DNA from: Phoronis australis
Lineage: Eukaryota > Phoronida > Phoronidae
Assembly: GCA_002633005.1 (NCBI GenBank)
Contig: NMRA01000036.1
Span: 338,995 to 402,994, forward strand
DNA length: 64,000 nucleotides
Direction of reading: 5' to 3'
Each line of letters begins with the position of its first letter. Position 1 is the first letter of the stretch. The notes beneath the pieces were generated by a model. It had not been told where the DNA came from. It was given only the letters and a program-made list of their open reading frames with translations, and searched no databases. A program made the translations under genes and the position numbers. This document shows, in pieces, positions 36,001 through 48,244 of the stretch.

Positions 36001-38284
36001 GTCTTGTGAATTGGGATTTAGATTCCATCACGCTCAATTCAATACTTTACTGGTAAAATCAATAGGAAGTGCATATCCATGAAATGGGATATTGTCAAAC
36101 GTGGAACACAAAAGCTAATTATTACGAGGCTAATTTTGAAAGTTGAGTCTATGAAGAGTCATCAATGAAAATTCTAAGAAAACGGATTTAACATTGTCTT
36201 CAAAGAAGTTGAGTGCAGGAACACATTTGATTATATCTATAATTGTACTTTTACGGTAATTAGTTAATTAGTTATTTTTGTCTTGTAGTCCGGGTGTACT
36301 TTCAGAAACAGGATACAAGCACTTTCAGGATGACAGACCATTCCACTAATCATCTTAAGATTTTGTCTGACAAACTTCCACTCTAGACCACAGATCATAG
36401 CCCACACAGTTGGTTTGTATGAAACTTCAAAACTCAATTCGCTGGATAACTTTCATGATTGATTGGCGTCAAAAATGTTTAATAATGGCAACACAGCGCA
36501 TGATAATGTAATGTCATTGTTGCTGTCCATTTTAGAGCAACTGGGCCCCAGATCTCTAAACTGATAATTTACAAACATCAAACTTGTAAATGTACATCCG
36601 ATGCAATGAATACACAAGGATTTTACATTGGAGGACGTGAAAACGCACAACAGTGAGCGCGCGTAAACGCAGACAGAGATTGTTAGGTGTGCATCGTGAA
36701 TAGTTTCATGTTCAATATATGTCCCAAGCTGCTCAACTGCTAACCCAAACTCTGTTTCCCGAAACTAAAAGCGCAATGGATGTTGCGGAAAGGCCATGCA
36801 TTTTAATTGACTGAGACAGCAGCGATTAATGTGAAAATTGTGTACATTGTCTATAGATGAAACGGAGACTCGTGAATGCGACCTGTCGCGCTATTACTGA
36901 ATGAAAAAACAACAACGAATGGGAGCTAGAGCGTGGAGCATTAGAAACGTTGCTTGTTTCACGGCACCTTTTACTTTGTCAATAGATTTGTACAAGGTCC
37001 TCTGTCGTCAAGAAAATCAGGAAATCGGATTTAAAATCCTATCGTGTGTCAGCAAAGGAATTACCTCAACTGCAGTGGCATCACAGCTGCAGAACACTAG
37101 CTAAAACAAAGCGGTATATTATAGACTAAAACTGGCGATTTTTCGAAGTGTCAAGCTTTTGAAATTGAATTTCTTGTAAAAAATTTAACATAGGGTCACT
37201 TTTACCCGAAGAATGGCGATAAAAATAGACGCTGTTACGTTTTCGTTTGCTGGCACCGTTAACAAATTTCTGTTAATAACTTTTTGAAAAATGGTTGATA
37301 ATAATTAACTTCTTTATCGTGATGCCAGACAAAAGAGCGTGGGAACGCTTCACAACGGACTAGATTCATAACAAGACTGAGCCTCGATTTACAAGCTGTG
37401 GTCGTCTGGAGTTGAAACCAAACGGGATTTTTTGTAATGGTAAATAGAATAAAAGTTTTGAGACTTGACCCATGATACAGCAACAAGATCAAACGTTTGA
37501 ACAAAGATAGGACACGTTTGTTGCTTAGAATTTCCTGTATGTATAAAAATCTTAACAAATTAATCGATCTTGCTCTAAGTATTTGATTCAAGTTGAGACC
37601 TATATCTGGATCGTCTGAAATCTTATCACACCGTCTGTGCCTCAGAAAGGATTAAAATGCAATCACTTTTATCGAGCGTATTGTGAACATATGAAAACCG
37701 AGTTCAAGAGGAGACAGTTAGTGAACAGACTGATCGCCAGCCCTGCGTTTTCAAAATGTCACTTCAACACTTCTTTGCCACAAATCGAACAATTCGCTAG
37801 AATGCTTTAGTTAAGTGCGGGTTTCTCAGGACGGGGTTACGTTCCGCAGCGCAAAACATTTCCAAGGCATTAACGGTGAGACACCTGCGCTTATAATGCA
37901 TCGGAAACCTTACATTTCTCCTATATTTCATCATTCAAGCCTCGTTTACCAACCATCTATAACTAGTCTAAGCCAGTAAGGTTTTGAGCTTACTTGCGAA
38001 ATCGACTCGATTTTTACGTTGCACATCTCGCCAAAGTCGGAACTATCTCAGTACAACGCACACAAGTCACACGACCTACAATCATGGGAGTTCACGATTT
38101 CTCACAGTGCGCTACGCATTAAGACCGTCCCAACACCCAAATCTCGCTGTATTTACCCCCAATGCCGCAAACATCCGTCAGGCACATTTGCTGTCTCGTT
38201 TTCGCGCCACTGGAGTTTCCCATGTTATTTGATTCCTTACAAGTTTTTCTCGGCTGCATTACTCTACTCGTCTTTCCAATGCTA
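36001..38284. other. non-coding, nothing recognised
   Basis: A 110-codon minus-strand open frame at 37259-37591 has no motif or splice context. No gene called. Confidence 0.4.
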
Positions 38285-38440
38285 ACGAAGTATTACTGCT
38301 GTGCTGTGGCCTGCAACTCCGACACGAGAAAGTTTGATAAGCTAGACAAATATGCGTGAATGCGTGATATGAAATTCTTCGCTTTCCCGACATCGATGAG
38401 AGAAACGAAAATGTGCCTGTCTTCAAAACTAGGTCACGCG
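38285..38440 (+). pseudogene. THAP domain remnant, N-terminal half
   Basis: One frame reads TKYYCCAVACNSDTRKFDKL, then a single stop, then MRDMKFFAFPTSMRETKM. C-x4-C near the N-terminus followed by FFxFP is the first half of a THAP domain. The Trp and the C-x2-H half are not recognisable downstream. Confidence 0.45.
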
Positions 38441-39134
38441 CTTTCTTGACTTCGGTAAAAAGGAGAATTCTGCCGCCGTGTAATCCGGGACGGCCCAACT
38501 GGAAAAGCTAACCACCCACTGAAACATAGCACTATATAATCGAACATCAAACATATTTACATTTGCTAGACTTCCAATGCTAATACCATACACCAATTTC
38601 GACTTTTGGTTATGTATCAATCTGGAAGATTAGAATTATTAACAGGCCCATGCAAGCTGTTCTCGAAGCATTATCTGTGTAGAGATAACATGCTCCCATA
38701 TAGAAGAAGGATGTAAATGGAATACAGTTTGTTCCCAGGAATACACGTAATTACTCGAGGATTTTTGCTTTCCGGTTGCTCCAAGTTGTTGAACATGAAA
38801 CAAGTCTCCCGTTTCCAAATGTACACAGACAAAGGTAAAGTATTAAAAAATCTACCGAAAAAATGAAAGAAAGTGAGGCATTCGTATGGGATAAACTCCA
38901 CATTATTCCGCGTGTCGACCTCGACCTTTGGTCTTGGTGGATACGCGAAATAATGTCTCGTGGGATATTATTTCACCTACGCCAATCTCGTTGGTTTTGT
39001 GAATGTATACCAAATTATTTTTACATGTGACGTCAAGAACAGCAAAATAGATAGAAGCATTGTTCTGTTCTAATTTAAAAACTGGGTTAACCAGTCCATA
39101 TCTTAATGAAATCCGAGCAAATGTTTTTCATTAG
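38441..39134. other. non-coding; small hairpin
   Basis: 38901-38913 and 38943-38955 form a 13-bp inverted repeat with one mismatch (CATTATTCCGCGT). No exon supported. Confidence 0.4.
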
Positions 39135-40059
39135 TTGTTACGCCTTCAGGTTTTACTTTCATCTCTGGATTTTTTCGAAAAGAGCTCAGTGTTCGCTATG
39201 GAGTTGAGTGTTTGTGTGACAGCTGAATAATAATGACGGTAATATTCATTTTCCGTCACATTGACGGTAGGCATGCGTTCATCTTGACTTTGAATGAACG
39301 AACTGGACTTGTCTATTTATAAGGGAAATGCCATTCAAGTGACAAAATTTGCAACAAAGGGTTGTGGAGTGAGTTTATTTCCAACCAAGTATACTGAGTA
39401 ACAGAAAAAATCTATCAAAATCTGACAATCAAAAGTGGGTTAAAACAATATCATGTCCAAGATGGTCTCCAAGGCAGTTATAACTTCTTCAATAATTGCC
39501 AAAGCGAAATATTTTTTATTCTAGTCTATGGTTTGTAAGGGTGAGTAACCCACTGTTATAGATAGAATGCGAAAATCGATTTCTTCTATCTGTCGANTTG
39601 TTACGCCTTCAGGTTTTACTTTCATCTCTGGATTTTTTCGAAAAGAGCTCAGTGTTCGCTATGGAGTTGAGTGTTTGTGTGACAGCTGAATAATAATGAC
39701 GGTAATATTCATTTTCCGTCACATTGACGGTAGGCATGCGTTCATCTTGACTTTGAATGAACGAACTGGACTTGTCTATTTATAAGGGAAATGCCATTCA
39801 AGTGACAAAATTTGCAACAAAGGGTTGTGGAGTGAGTTTATTCCCAACCAAGTATACTGAGTAACAGAAAAAATCTATCAAAATCTGACAATCAAAAGTG
39901 GGTTAAAACAATATCATGTCCAAGATGGTCTCCAAGGCAGTTATAACTTCTTCAATAATTGCCAAAGTGAAATATTTTTTATTCTAGTCTATGGTTTGTA
40001 AGGGTGAGCAACCCACTGTTATAGATAGAATGCGAAAATCGATTTCTTCTATCTGTCGA
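39135..40059. repeat. 462-bp direct duplication split by one N
   Basis: 39135-39596 and 39598-40059 are the same sequence with three substitutions, and the single N at 39597 lies exactly between them. Copy 1 ends at the base where copy 2 passes into the CTAC array. This looks like two overlapping or allelic contig ends left unmerged, so it should not be taken as a real tandem duplication. Confidence 0.9.
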
Positions 40060-40436
40060 CCTACCTACCTACCTACCTATCTACCTACCTACTTATACCT
40101 ACCTACCTACCTACATGTACCTACCTACCTACCTTCCTACCAACATACCTACCTATCTATACCTACCTACCTACCTATACCTACCTACTTACCTACCTTC
40201 CTACCTACCTACCTTCCTACCTACCTACCTTCCTACCTACCTATCTACCCACATACCTATACCTAACTACCTACNCCTACCTTCCTACCAACCTATACCT
40301 ACCTACCTACCTGTACCTACCTACCTACCTATACCTACCTACCTATACCTACCTACCTACCTACCAGCCTATCTATATGTATGTGTACATGTACATGTAC
40401 ACCTACGTATACATGTACATGTATATGTATGTATAC
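40060..40436. repeat. (CTAC)n tetranucleotide array with TGTACA tail
   Basis: About 310 bp of CTAC/CTAT/CTTC repeats with one N at 40275, followed by alternating ATGTAC/ATGTAT. Reading frames rich in Pro-Thr-Tyr-Leu here are artefacts. Confidence 0.95.
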
Positions 40437-40447
40437 TTACTTTATTC

Positions 40448-40900
40448 CAATCTGCCCTTAACTGGGTCACGTGACCATGTCCTTTAATTACAATTTCAGA
40501 AAAAGAAACACACATTCACAGCACAAGCAATTTATCTCGTTCAATCCGTTGCAAAATATTCCACCCCTCCCTGAATAAGCTAGATATATTTATACATTCA
40601 AAGCACAGCAATGGCATTAACATCATGGTACAGTTTTCTAAGTTATCATTTCGTTTTCGTTTCATGCAACTTTAAAGGTTTTTCATAAAATTCTCAAGAT
40701 CCTTAGTTTTTGAAACCCCTCATGTTTAAGTGGAACATTATGAAAACAACTCATAACAACATTTAGGAGAACAGTGGAAAAAGCATAATATCTGAAAGAT
40801 TCCAACCAGTCATTTGTGAGACATGATGCTTCTAAGTCCCTTAGATTTGAACCTTTTTGCAGTGTCTTAAACAACCTAAAAGCAATATTCACCTTACTTA
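40448..40900 (+). repeat. dispersed repeat I, copy 1
   Basis: Aligns along about 450 bp with 60376-60790: CCAAT, GGGTCACGTGAC, ACAGTTTTCTAA, TTTCGTTTTCGTTT, AAAGCATA and ATGATG near the end. Confidence 0.6.
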
Positions 40901-41814
40901 ATTCATACTCAAAAGCAGAACTTGAACTCGAATAAACACTTGCATTTCTTCGGGAAACCCTTCTATCCGTTGGTTATAAAACAACGTAAAGCGTCTGGTA
41001 TAGAACAAGCCATAGTACAGGCAGTTAGGCCTTGCGTTACTCCAGGTTGGTCTTTCTTGCCGTGCATTTGTCACACCATTAGGGCGACCCCAAACTCAGC
41101 CATACATCCTATCAGGACGATTTGTGACTATACGGATTTTTGAATCAACATTTCAAGCTGTTTATCAGTCTCACCATCTCACGAAACTTACAGCAAGTAG
41201 TAAATAAATGACACTCACACACGTATCCCCTTGCCTCATCACAACTGATATCGAAGGCACCTTCCACGGAATGGCCATGATAGCTGCAGTTAACCCCGGG
41301 TGACGTAAATGTCATCTCGTGGGGAGCCAAAGGTTTTCAGTCCTGAACATGGCACAGCTGTCACAAGTAGATATCCAACTTACTTCGCCACCATGGCCTT
41401 TGGATTATCAAGGTCCGAGTTATTCCAAATCTGCAAGTCTGTGATGTGAGGATTTACATCTCACTGGGTACTGTTGGCAAATCAGATGAAATTGTACAAA
41501 TCATTAACAAAGTGGGAATAAAAAGGAAATCTCAACTTAGTGAGCAATCTAAAGCGGAGCAATGACCAAGTCAGATTGCACAGCGATTTGTAATTATTAT
41601 GCAAGCGGTTGCTGATTGGTTGCCAATATTTGGAGCAGTTGGACACCACTCAAATCAACAACAAACAGCAAATCTGGAAAACATCGGTTTACGAGAAGTT
41701 TCAAAATGACTTCCATATGATCCACCAAACAAACCAATTTTGGACGGGCCTTAGCTGTAATCTAGTCATTAGACAGACACTCATGAGATCCCATCTGACG
41801 GTCGGTAATTCTAT
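40901..41814. other. non-coding, nothing recognised
   Basis: No supported exon. Confidence 0.4.
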
Positions 41815-41990
41815 GTTTAGAGTCCGTCCTTCTCATTTTGGTCCCGTCCTTCCCATCACAACACTGTCCTTCCCATTTAATGTCCATCCTTGTCATTATT
41901 TGGTCCACTCTTCCCATTTGAAGCCTCGCCCTTCCTGCTTGTTATGCAAGCTTCCTATTACTTGGGTCTTCACTCCCCCTTTGGAAGGCC
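41815..41990 (+). repeat. degenerate GTCC/TTCCCATT tandem repeat
   Basis: Six or so imperfect units of about 20-28 bp (GTCCGTCCTTCTCATTTTG, GTCCCGTCCTTCCCAT, GTCCTTCCCATTTAAT, GTCCATCCTTGTCATT, GTCCACTCTTCCCATTTG). It explains the open frames here. Confidence 0.6.
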
Positions 41991-42198
41991 AGTAGTTCCC
42001 ATCTCTTGTCCGCCCGTCCAGTTTTTGGGTCTTTGCTTTCTATATCAAATCCATGTTTTCCTTTGCACGAGGAAGTCTGTAGGAGTTCCTTTTGATTAGT
42101 TGACTGCAGTGCGGAAAAATGAAGTATAAAAAGAGAAAGCCATGTAGGCAACTATATGTACATTTAACTTGTTCTCCATTTCGACATATGTGAGTTAA

Positions 42199-42410
42199 TA
42201 GGTTAGGCAAGTAAGTAAAGTAAGTAAGTAAGAAGGTATGTAAAAAAGCGAATACGTAAGTAATCATGTAGGTAGGTATGTAGATATGTATGTAGGTAGG
42301 TATGTATGTATGTAGGTAGGTAGGTAGGTATGTATGTATGTAGGTAGGTAGGTAGGTAGGTAGGTAGGTAGGTAGGTAGGTAAAGAAGTAAGTAAGTAAG
42401 TAAGTAAATC
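42199..42410. repeat. (GTAG)n/(GTAA)n tetranucleotide array
   Basis: GTAA units at both ends enclose GTAG/GTAT units. The minus strand reads as a Leu-Pro-Thr-Tyr repeat, not a protein. Confidence 0.95.
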
Positions 42411-42890
42411 ATGATTTAAAACAAATTAATATTTTAATTAATTAAAATTGAAATAATTAAGCGCCTATGTCAGCAAGTGAGCGAGCTAGTGTTGGAAAGT
42501 CAGTGAATAATTAAGTATGGCAGTGGCAGGTTAGTGATACTCCATGGTAAGTATGGATGCGGCTATACTAGCAAAAGAAAGTCTCTTAGGAAAATACTCC
42601 CGAAAAGGTTCGCAAGCCAATTGCGCCACTTTGTTACTTAAGGAGTTTAAAGTAGTGGAATGTAACTGTTTACGCTACTATTAAAACTATTCTAATGAAA
42701 ATAATAATAAAGATTTTATTGACCTCGATTAAAAACAAAAGTGCCTATAACAAACGCAAACATGAGATCGCAGCGATAACTGTTGGAACCAGGTAATCTA
42801 AATCCTGAGGAGATATTAAGTAAATAAATTGATGGTGATGACGAAGTATCCACGTATGTGCATCGAAGAAACATATTTTTACGATTTCAG
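42411..42890 (+). other. upstream region / last intron of ELH-like gene 2
   Basis: No coding exon. It ends with the acceptor TTTTTACGATTTCAG (AG at 42889-42890), mirroring the acceptor ahead of gene 1. Confidence 0.45.
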
Positions 42891-42932
42891 GTAAGAAGGA
42901 AGAAAACAGACGGAAGAAATACTGAAAGAAGA

Positions 42933-43544
42933 ATGAAAAGTACATCTGCACCAATTGTTGTCTTTCTGTTAGTAGCAATAATTCTGGCGCTTACAACTAT
43001 GGAATGTAACGCATCCAAACAGAAACAGAAAGGCAAAGTTCAATTGTCAGTGCGACACGATTTAAGTTTATTAGCTAAACTGCTTTCGTATCACAAGACG
43101 CGCCGCTTTCAAAGTGAAATGCGCCAAAATTTAAATAAAGCAGGCAAACGTTCCGTGGACAAGGTGTCAGCCAGAGGAGCAGTGCCACACCACGGATTGT
43201 TTAGACATCGACCACTTTCGATTTCAGCTCCAGCAGTTCCATTGTCCGACATGTTACGCAAAAGTGGTATCAATGCCAAACAGCTTCTTCGGATGGTCGG
43301 AGAGCGATCAGTATCACGTGATAAAGAAATCAAAGACGAAGAATCTGACATGACTGTGTCAGAAAAAGACGACAAAGATCAGAACAAAAATACCTTATCA
43401 CCAGAAGAAGAGGGACTTCTATACGAATCTGTTAAGCAGTTCATTCTATACAACTTAGAAGACTTTGTACATTTTATGTCAAACAGCACAGGAAAAAAAA
43501 CTGTGACTGGTGTTTCCGTGGAAATTAAAAATAGTAGAGCCTAA
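42933..43544 (+). CDS. ELH/CDCH-type neuropeptide hormone precursor 2
   Basis: A 203-residue paralogue of the precursor at 17621-18244. The frame is open further upstream to 42858, but I choose the ATG at 42933: the predicted acceptor AG lies at 42889-42890, both genes read AAGAATGAAAAGTA around this Met, and it places the signal peptide (VVFLLVAIILAL) at the N-terminus. The hormone-like segment is residues 36-70 (starting VQLSVRHDLSLLAKLL), followed by G71-K72-R73 for amidation and cleavage. The next region repeats the order of the first copy: SVD, GAV, FRHRPLSIS, DMLR, then an acidic stretch and LYESVKQFILYNLEDF. Unlike the first copy, the sites equal to R92-R93, K117-R118 and K152-K153 are lost (HRP, AKQ, QNK). 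A G187-K188-K189 triplet, absent from copy 1, could amidate a C-terminal peptide. Confidence 0.8.
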   Translation: MKSTSAPIVVFLLVAIILALTTMECNASKQKQKGKVQLSVRHDLSLLAKLLSYHKTRRFQSEMRQNLNKAGKRSVDKVSARGAVPHHGLFRHRPLSISAPAVPLSDMLRKSGINAKQLLRMVGERSVSRDKEIKDEESDMTVSEKDDKDQNKNTLSPEEEGLLYESVKQFILYNLEDFVHFMSNSTGKKTVTGVSVEIKNSRA

Positions 43545-43712
43545 TGAAAAACCTGCAATGGGTGCAATTCGGTTTTCACTTCGTCTTAATGGCACACAGG
43601 GGAGACCATACACTGGTTTCATCAGAGAGTTGTGTCTGTGATTACGAGCATGCGTGCTTGCATATATGGCGTAAATAGGGGCGTGTGGTGTGCGTGCTTG
43701 AGCATCCATGGA
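43545..43712 (+). other. 3' UTR of ELH-like gene 2, conserved with gene 1
   Basis: Homologous to 18245-18415. Shared blocks include TTCGTCTTAATGGCACACA, GTGTCTGTGATTACG, GCATGCGTGCTTG and GGCGTAAATAGG. Confidence 0.6.
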
Positions 43713-46612
43713 CAGCGGCTGTTTGTTCTTTGCATTAGGTCTTTGTAGTTGAAGTAAGCCTCTCGATGTGGTTTTACACACCGGTAACCGGGGTCTAATC
43801 TTTTTACTCGAAGTCGAACTGGAGATTATTTTTGGCATTTTCCATTCTACTTTTCATCATTCTATGCTCGAGTGAGTAATGGCTCACGCGAATAATTGTG
43901 TAATCCTAGTTTGCACTTGATGACACCGGCATTAAGGTTAAAATTGCGAGTTTTGACTCGAAATGTCGATTTTTTACTCGAAATTGTAGCTTGAGCCTAG
44001 GGCGATATTGGAATAGACATTCACATGCATAAACCATATTGTACTCTAGAACAGACTAACAGACACTTATCTTGAGTTCGCACAAATACAGATCGGAAAA
44101 TGCTAAAAATAATTAGGAGTTTGATTTTGAGAACAGAAGTTAGACCCCCAGCTCCAGGTGTGAGGCGCACGAGACCTGCTTTCATATTCTATTCTATAAA
44201 AACAAAAAGTTGGTCCTTTTAAACTGTTTTTAAAGGACGATTGCGCGTTCTCATCCAGGCTCACAACTGAACCATACATTGACTCCGTTTTCATGGGCTG
44301 CTATAAATGGGACTCTAATCACTATAAATCGAAGTAAACACCCTAAGACAACCACTGTACTCGAAAATATTTGTTGATAAATATTTGGTTTCCCATAATA
44401 AAAAGGCAGAATGTAATAAATGTTTCAACCAGTTGTAAAACAGTGTAAGTTGATTTACTTTGAAGATGGCTTATTTGATTCTTAATTCACATGCACTGTA
44501 TGGTTGTGATCGACCAGACGACGTTCACGTGCTTGCTTCAGTACCCCTTCAGTGAACATGTCCTTTTTCTTTTCCTTCTGATTATAGAAAACGAACTGAA
44601 AATGGCTTACGTTGTGCGACAGTATTAAATGGGAGTGTGTTCTATCTAGACTTCTAGTATTGATGAGATAGGGTATAAAAACCAGATAAAATGACAAAAT
44701 AGAATACGAAGTTTTATTTATTTTCAATACATTGCACTAAACACTGACTGAGATAAGTAATGGTGCATGTACACGGTGCAATTTCGTAAATACTAGAGAT
44801 TATGAGGATACTAGTATGCTTTACTAACAAACTGTAGTATCAAACTGGCACTGATACTAGTGAACATTCACAATTAGTCCAAGACATAAATTATCCACAC
44901 CTTATGAGAAGGGACTAAAGGATTTCTTAACAACAGAGTAGAAGGCTCGCTAGAATGTCAATCGGTAATTCTGGGAAGTAGTTTGCAGGTTGAAAGCTCT
45001 GTTACACTTTTCTAATATATTGTTTTGTTTTTTTTACTGCAACTTTAAAGTGTTATGATGAAAATTTTCTGTGATGTTGAATAACTAGTAATATTTCATT
45101 TCATAATAAATTGATGAGAATTTTTAGTTTGTGAACTTTACAAGTCAAAAATGGCTTATTCAATAATATTAAAATTTCGTCGAAAACTTAGAAACAAACC
45201 ATTCGGGAATATAAACATCGAAACATAACTGAACAGTCGTGCAGTAGTATGTCGTCTTAGCTTCCATGAATTTCCTAATTTTCAAGGTCTATTTTGGTTT
45301 CGTAGCTTCTGGAATGGAAACAGTGATAGGAAAATTTCCCCCGTGTTGATCGCAGCACCGGAAAATAACGGTGGAAATTTTGAGGTAAGAGGGACTGTAT
45401 CGCGAAAAGCAGATTTCACGCTAACAAGCCAGGGAAGCTCAAGGAATGTTGTGTAAGCAAAAACACATACTCGATATTAGGTCGCAGTTTTCTGTAAATA
45501 TCTTTGTTCTCAATGTATACATTGTTTGCATTCATTAAAAGACGCTTTCGTTTGATTTGAATTACATATTTTGGCCGATTTTGTTTGGGACGTTATAAAA
45601 GCAATTGACCTATTCATGATGACCCAGGTTAAAAAATTGCGATGTTTTATTACAAGTATAAATGTCAATTTGATATTATATAAGATATGAATCGTAAATA
45701 TATGAGTAGAATTTGTTAATAAATGACATCATTATCTTCATTATTTCTAATGTTACTAAATTACACCAATTAAAGTACATCTTGTATCAGGTAGCTCAGT
45801 CAGTGTTTGCAACAACGAATTTAAGTATCGTGTGCTGAAAATAAATAAAACCCTATGTTTAATTTTCGCATTTTATCTAACTTCATATCCTGTCTCGTCT
45901 AATTCCTTATATAATTACAGTATATTTGTATTATGTTAATTAGTGTTGATAGGTTGTATCAAAACAAACTTGTGACATCTGGGCACGCATAAGGCCAAAT
46001 TGAACGTCCCCGTCCCCTCTATAAGAACGTGTTTCATTAATTAGATTTTCTTAAACTTTTGGTACACTGTAGAGCACCAACAGTGAAAGTTGTTTTGTGT
46101 GTTTCCACAATTCCATTAGACTATTTAGTCCAGTCATTCTAGGGCTCCAGAGGGCCCAACCTAGAAAAAATTGCAACAGAAGGTTTTTTTGCATAAATGG
46201 CATCTTCAAACATCCCTTAGTGTCAGAAAAAAAATCTACCGAAATCGGAGTNGTTTCCACAATTCCATTAGACTATTACCACGAGCTAGACTTAAGAATC
46301 TTCGGTCTAGGAGCTTAGAGATCTTTGATCTTGTAAACCTGCGTGCCTGTGAACACCTGTGATCTCTGACCTTTTCACCTTTGGAATAGCCGACTTTCAG
46401 ACGGGTGGACCTTCGGATTGTCGCCCTAAATCTACGTCACTTTGACGTCACAAAATGCTGAAATGTATTTTTAACAAATCTCTAACTGCGTTATTGTCAC
46501 TAATTGCGAGGGAAATTTGTCACGTGGTCTCATATTATTTCATTAGAATCCGTCGAATCTCCGAGTTCTTGGTTTATTGTAGAGCTGTTGCGTTCGATAC
46601 TTTGTCAGTCGA
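43713..46612. other. non-coding; single-N join at 46252
   Basis: No gene seen. The 25-bp sequence at 46101-46125 is repeated at 46253-46277 immediately after the single N. AATAAA-like sequences at about 44396-44420 could be distal poly(A) signals of the hormone gene, which is only a guess. Confidence 0.4.
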
Positions 46613-46749
46613 CTGCAGAGTAGAGTACAGTCGCTGTCTCGCGGCTAAAAAATTACATGTTTTCATTTAAAATACACGGGAATATCTCGCGCAATCTCGC
46701 GAAGTGTTACTTTTCTAGCGAGGTCTTAGCGTTACTGAACTCTACCCAG
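46613..46749. mobile_element. MITE-like repeat family 1, inverted copy
   Basis: Read on the minus strand it begins CTGGGTAGAGTTCAGTAACG and continues CTAAGACCTCGCTAGAAAAG, CTTCGCGAGATTGCGCGAGA and CCGTGTATTTTAAATG, matching family 1. The other end (AGAGTAGAGTACAGTCGCTG) is a worn inverted terminus. Confidence 0.7.
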
Positions 46750-47647
46750 TGGAATCCTCTTGGCCATTTTAGTTTTGGAAAGATTTTCCTTGTCGTTCTT
46801 AGGTACTGCTAGACCGACCATTACTATATAATTTGTCATGGGCCTGTCATTACGTTACAACAAGGTGAGTCGGAGTTCCCAGGTTGTCTGTAGATCTGCA
46901 CTGTTCGATAGCGTATCAGTCGAATGTAATCAATTGAATGCGACCGATTGGGTTCTTTCCCCGTTTCCGCCTTTCCCATGACGGGATTGCTTTTCCACAC
47001 AACGCGCAAACTCATCCAAAATGTTCTCACTGCCTGATTCGTGTGTTCATGTCGTCTTGTGACGCACAGTTACATGTAGCTGTGTTCTGTTTTTAGCGAG
47101 ACTCAGTTAGCTTTGTAACAACACCGCGTAAATAATATCGATTTAAACAAACCTAAACGATTAATCTGGCGTTATTTGTTACATACGTTTCATTCATTGG
47201 TATCTTCTTAATGGATTACCGTCATTGGATTCACCAATAATGACCAGTTTCTAAGTAGCACTTTTAAGTGTTTGTCTTACTTAAAAGTAAGACAAACAAG
47301 AAGTACTACTTCAAAAGCTCAGCCTACAGTAAACACATACAACATGTAGCCATTGTGTTCTGAGCTGTAGAACATTTCGTGAGAACATTCACCTTCATTT
47401 TTCTTACATATCTAATTCATTGTTTAAAAAGATCACACGGTTTAAGTTGCACGTTTTCTTTGGAAAACAAAATTTTAAATGGATTAATAATAATATAAAC
47501 TGTTACACATGTTTAGATGTAGAACAGGTTAGAAACATTAAAATTAGCCAATCACAAAGTGAGATAAATGGTTCTGGTACCCGCGGTGATGCAGATTTTA
47601 CATCTATAGCGGATACCAGAGAAAGAAATCCCTGGCCGATAGATAAA
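46750..47647. other. non-coding; small hairpin
   Basis: 47268-47297 contains GTTTGTCTTACTT followed by AAGTAAGACAAAC, a tight hairpin of about 13-bp arms. No exon. Confidence 0.45.
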
Positions 47648-47785
47648 AAGTACCGTCAAACGGTTTAGCCCAAATTACTATATTGATCTTAGATCTGATC
47701 ACGAAAAGGCAGGCAATAAAATATGTTTGCATGCATAACATGCGTCAAAATATTTTTGGCAGTGGTTTCAGCTTCTGGAAATTAC
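47648..47785 (+). repeat. dispersed repeat G, copy 2
   Basis: Counterpart of 22978-23130. Confidence 0.55.
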
Positions 47786-48244
47786 AATCAAATTGCTGAG
47801 GGTTTGAGCAGTCGCAAGTTGCCTAGAATTGCAAAAATTTGGATTTATTTTGAAAAAAAAATCACCTCATATTTAAAGATCATCATCCGAAAATATGAAG
47901 GAGCTCGATTCCACGGTTGACAATGATGTTTTTCTCAACAATGAAAACCATTCAAGTAGTACTTAATATCAGCATGTGGCCAATAAATTATGATTGTTTG
48001 ATCTGACTTCTACCGCAAGTACAATAGGTGTGAGACCAACGATGTTTAATGGAACTACATCAGACTTTATCCCTGAAACCGCGAACAGAGTTCTGTTGGT
48101 TTACGTTTTGCCTTAGTAAACACTTCTAAAAACAAAAATAACTCGCTACCAAAAAACATTTAAGCGAAATATCGATGAAAAAATATTTTGCCGTGAATAC
48201 GTGATGGTAGTGTTGATTTTTAACTAGCTTACTTTTATTGCTAT

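Noticed and set aside
37259-37591. 110-codon minus-strand frame
   Set aside because: No motif, conserved neighbour or splice context.
39135-40059. Recent true tandem duplication
   Set aside because: The N exactly at the boundary makes an unmerged contig overlap more likely.
39991-40474. Pro-Thr-Tyr-Leu repeat protein
   Set aside because: A direct translation of the CTAC array; it also crosses an N.
42858-42932. N-terminal extension of the second hormone precursor
   Set aside because: It begins in front of the predicted splice acceptor (AG at 42889-42890), has no counterpart in copy 1, and would bury the signal peptide.
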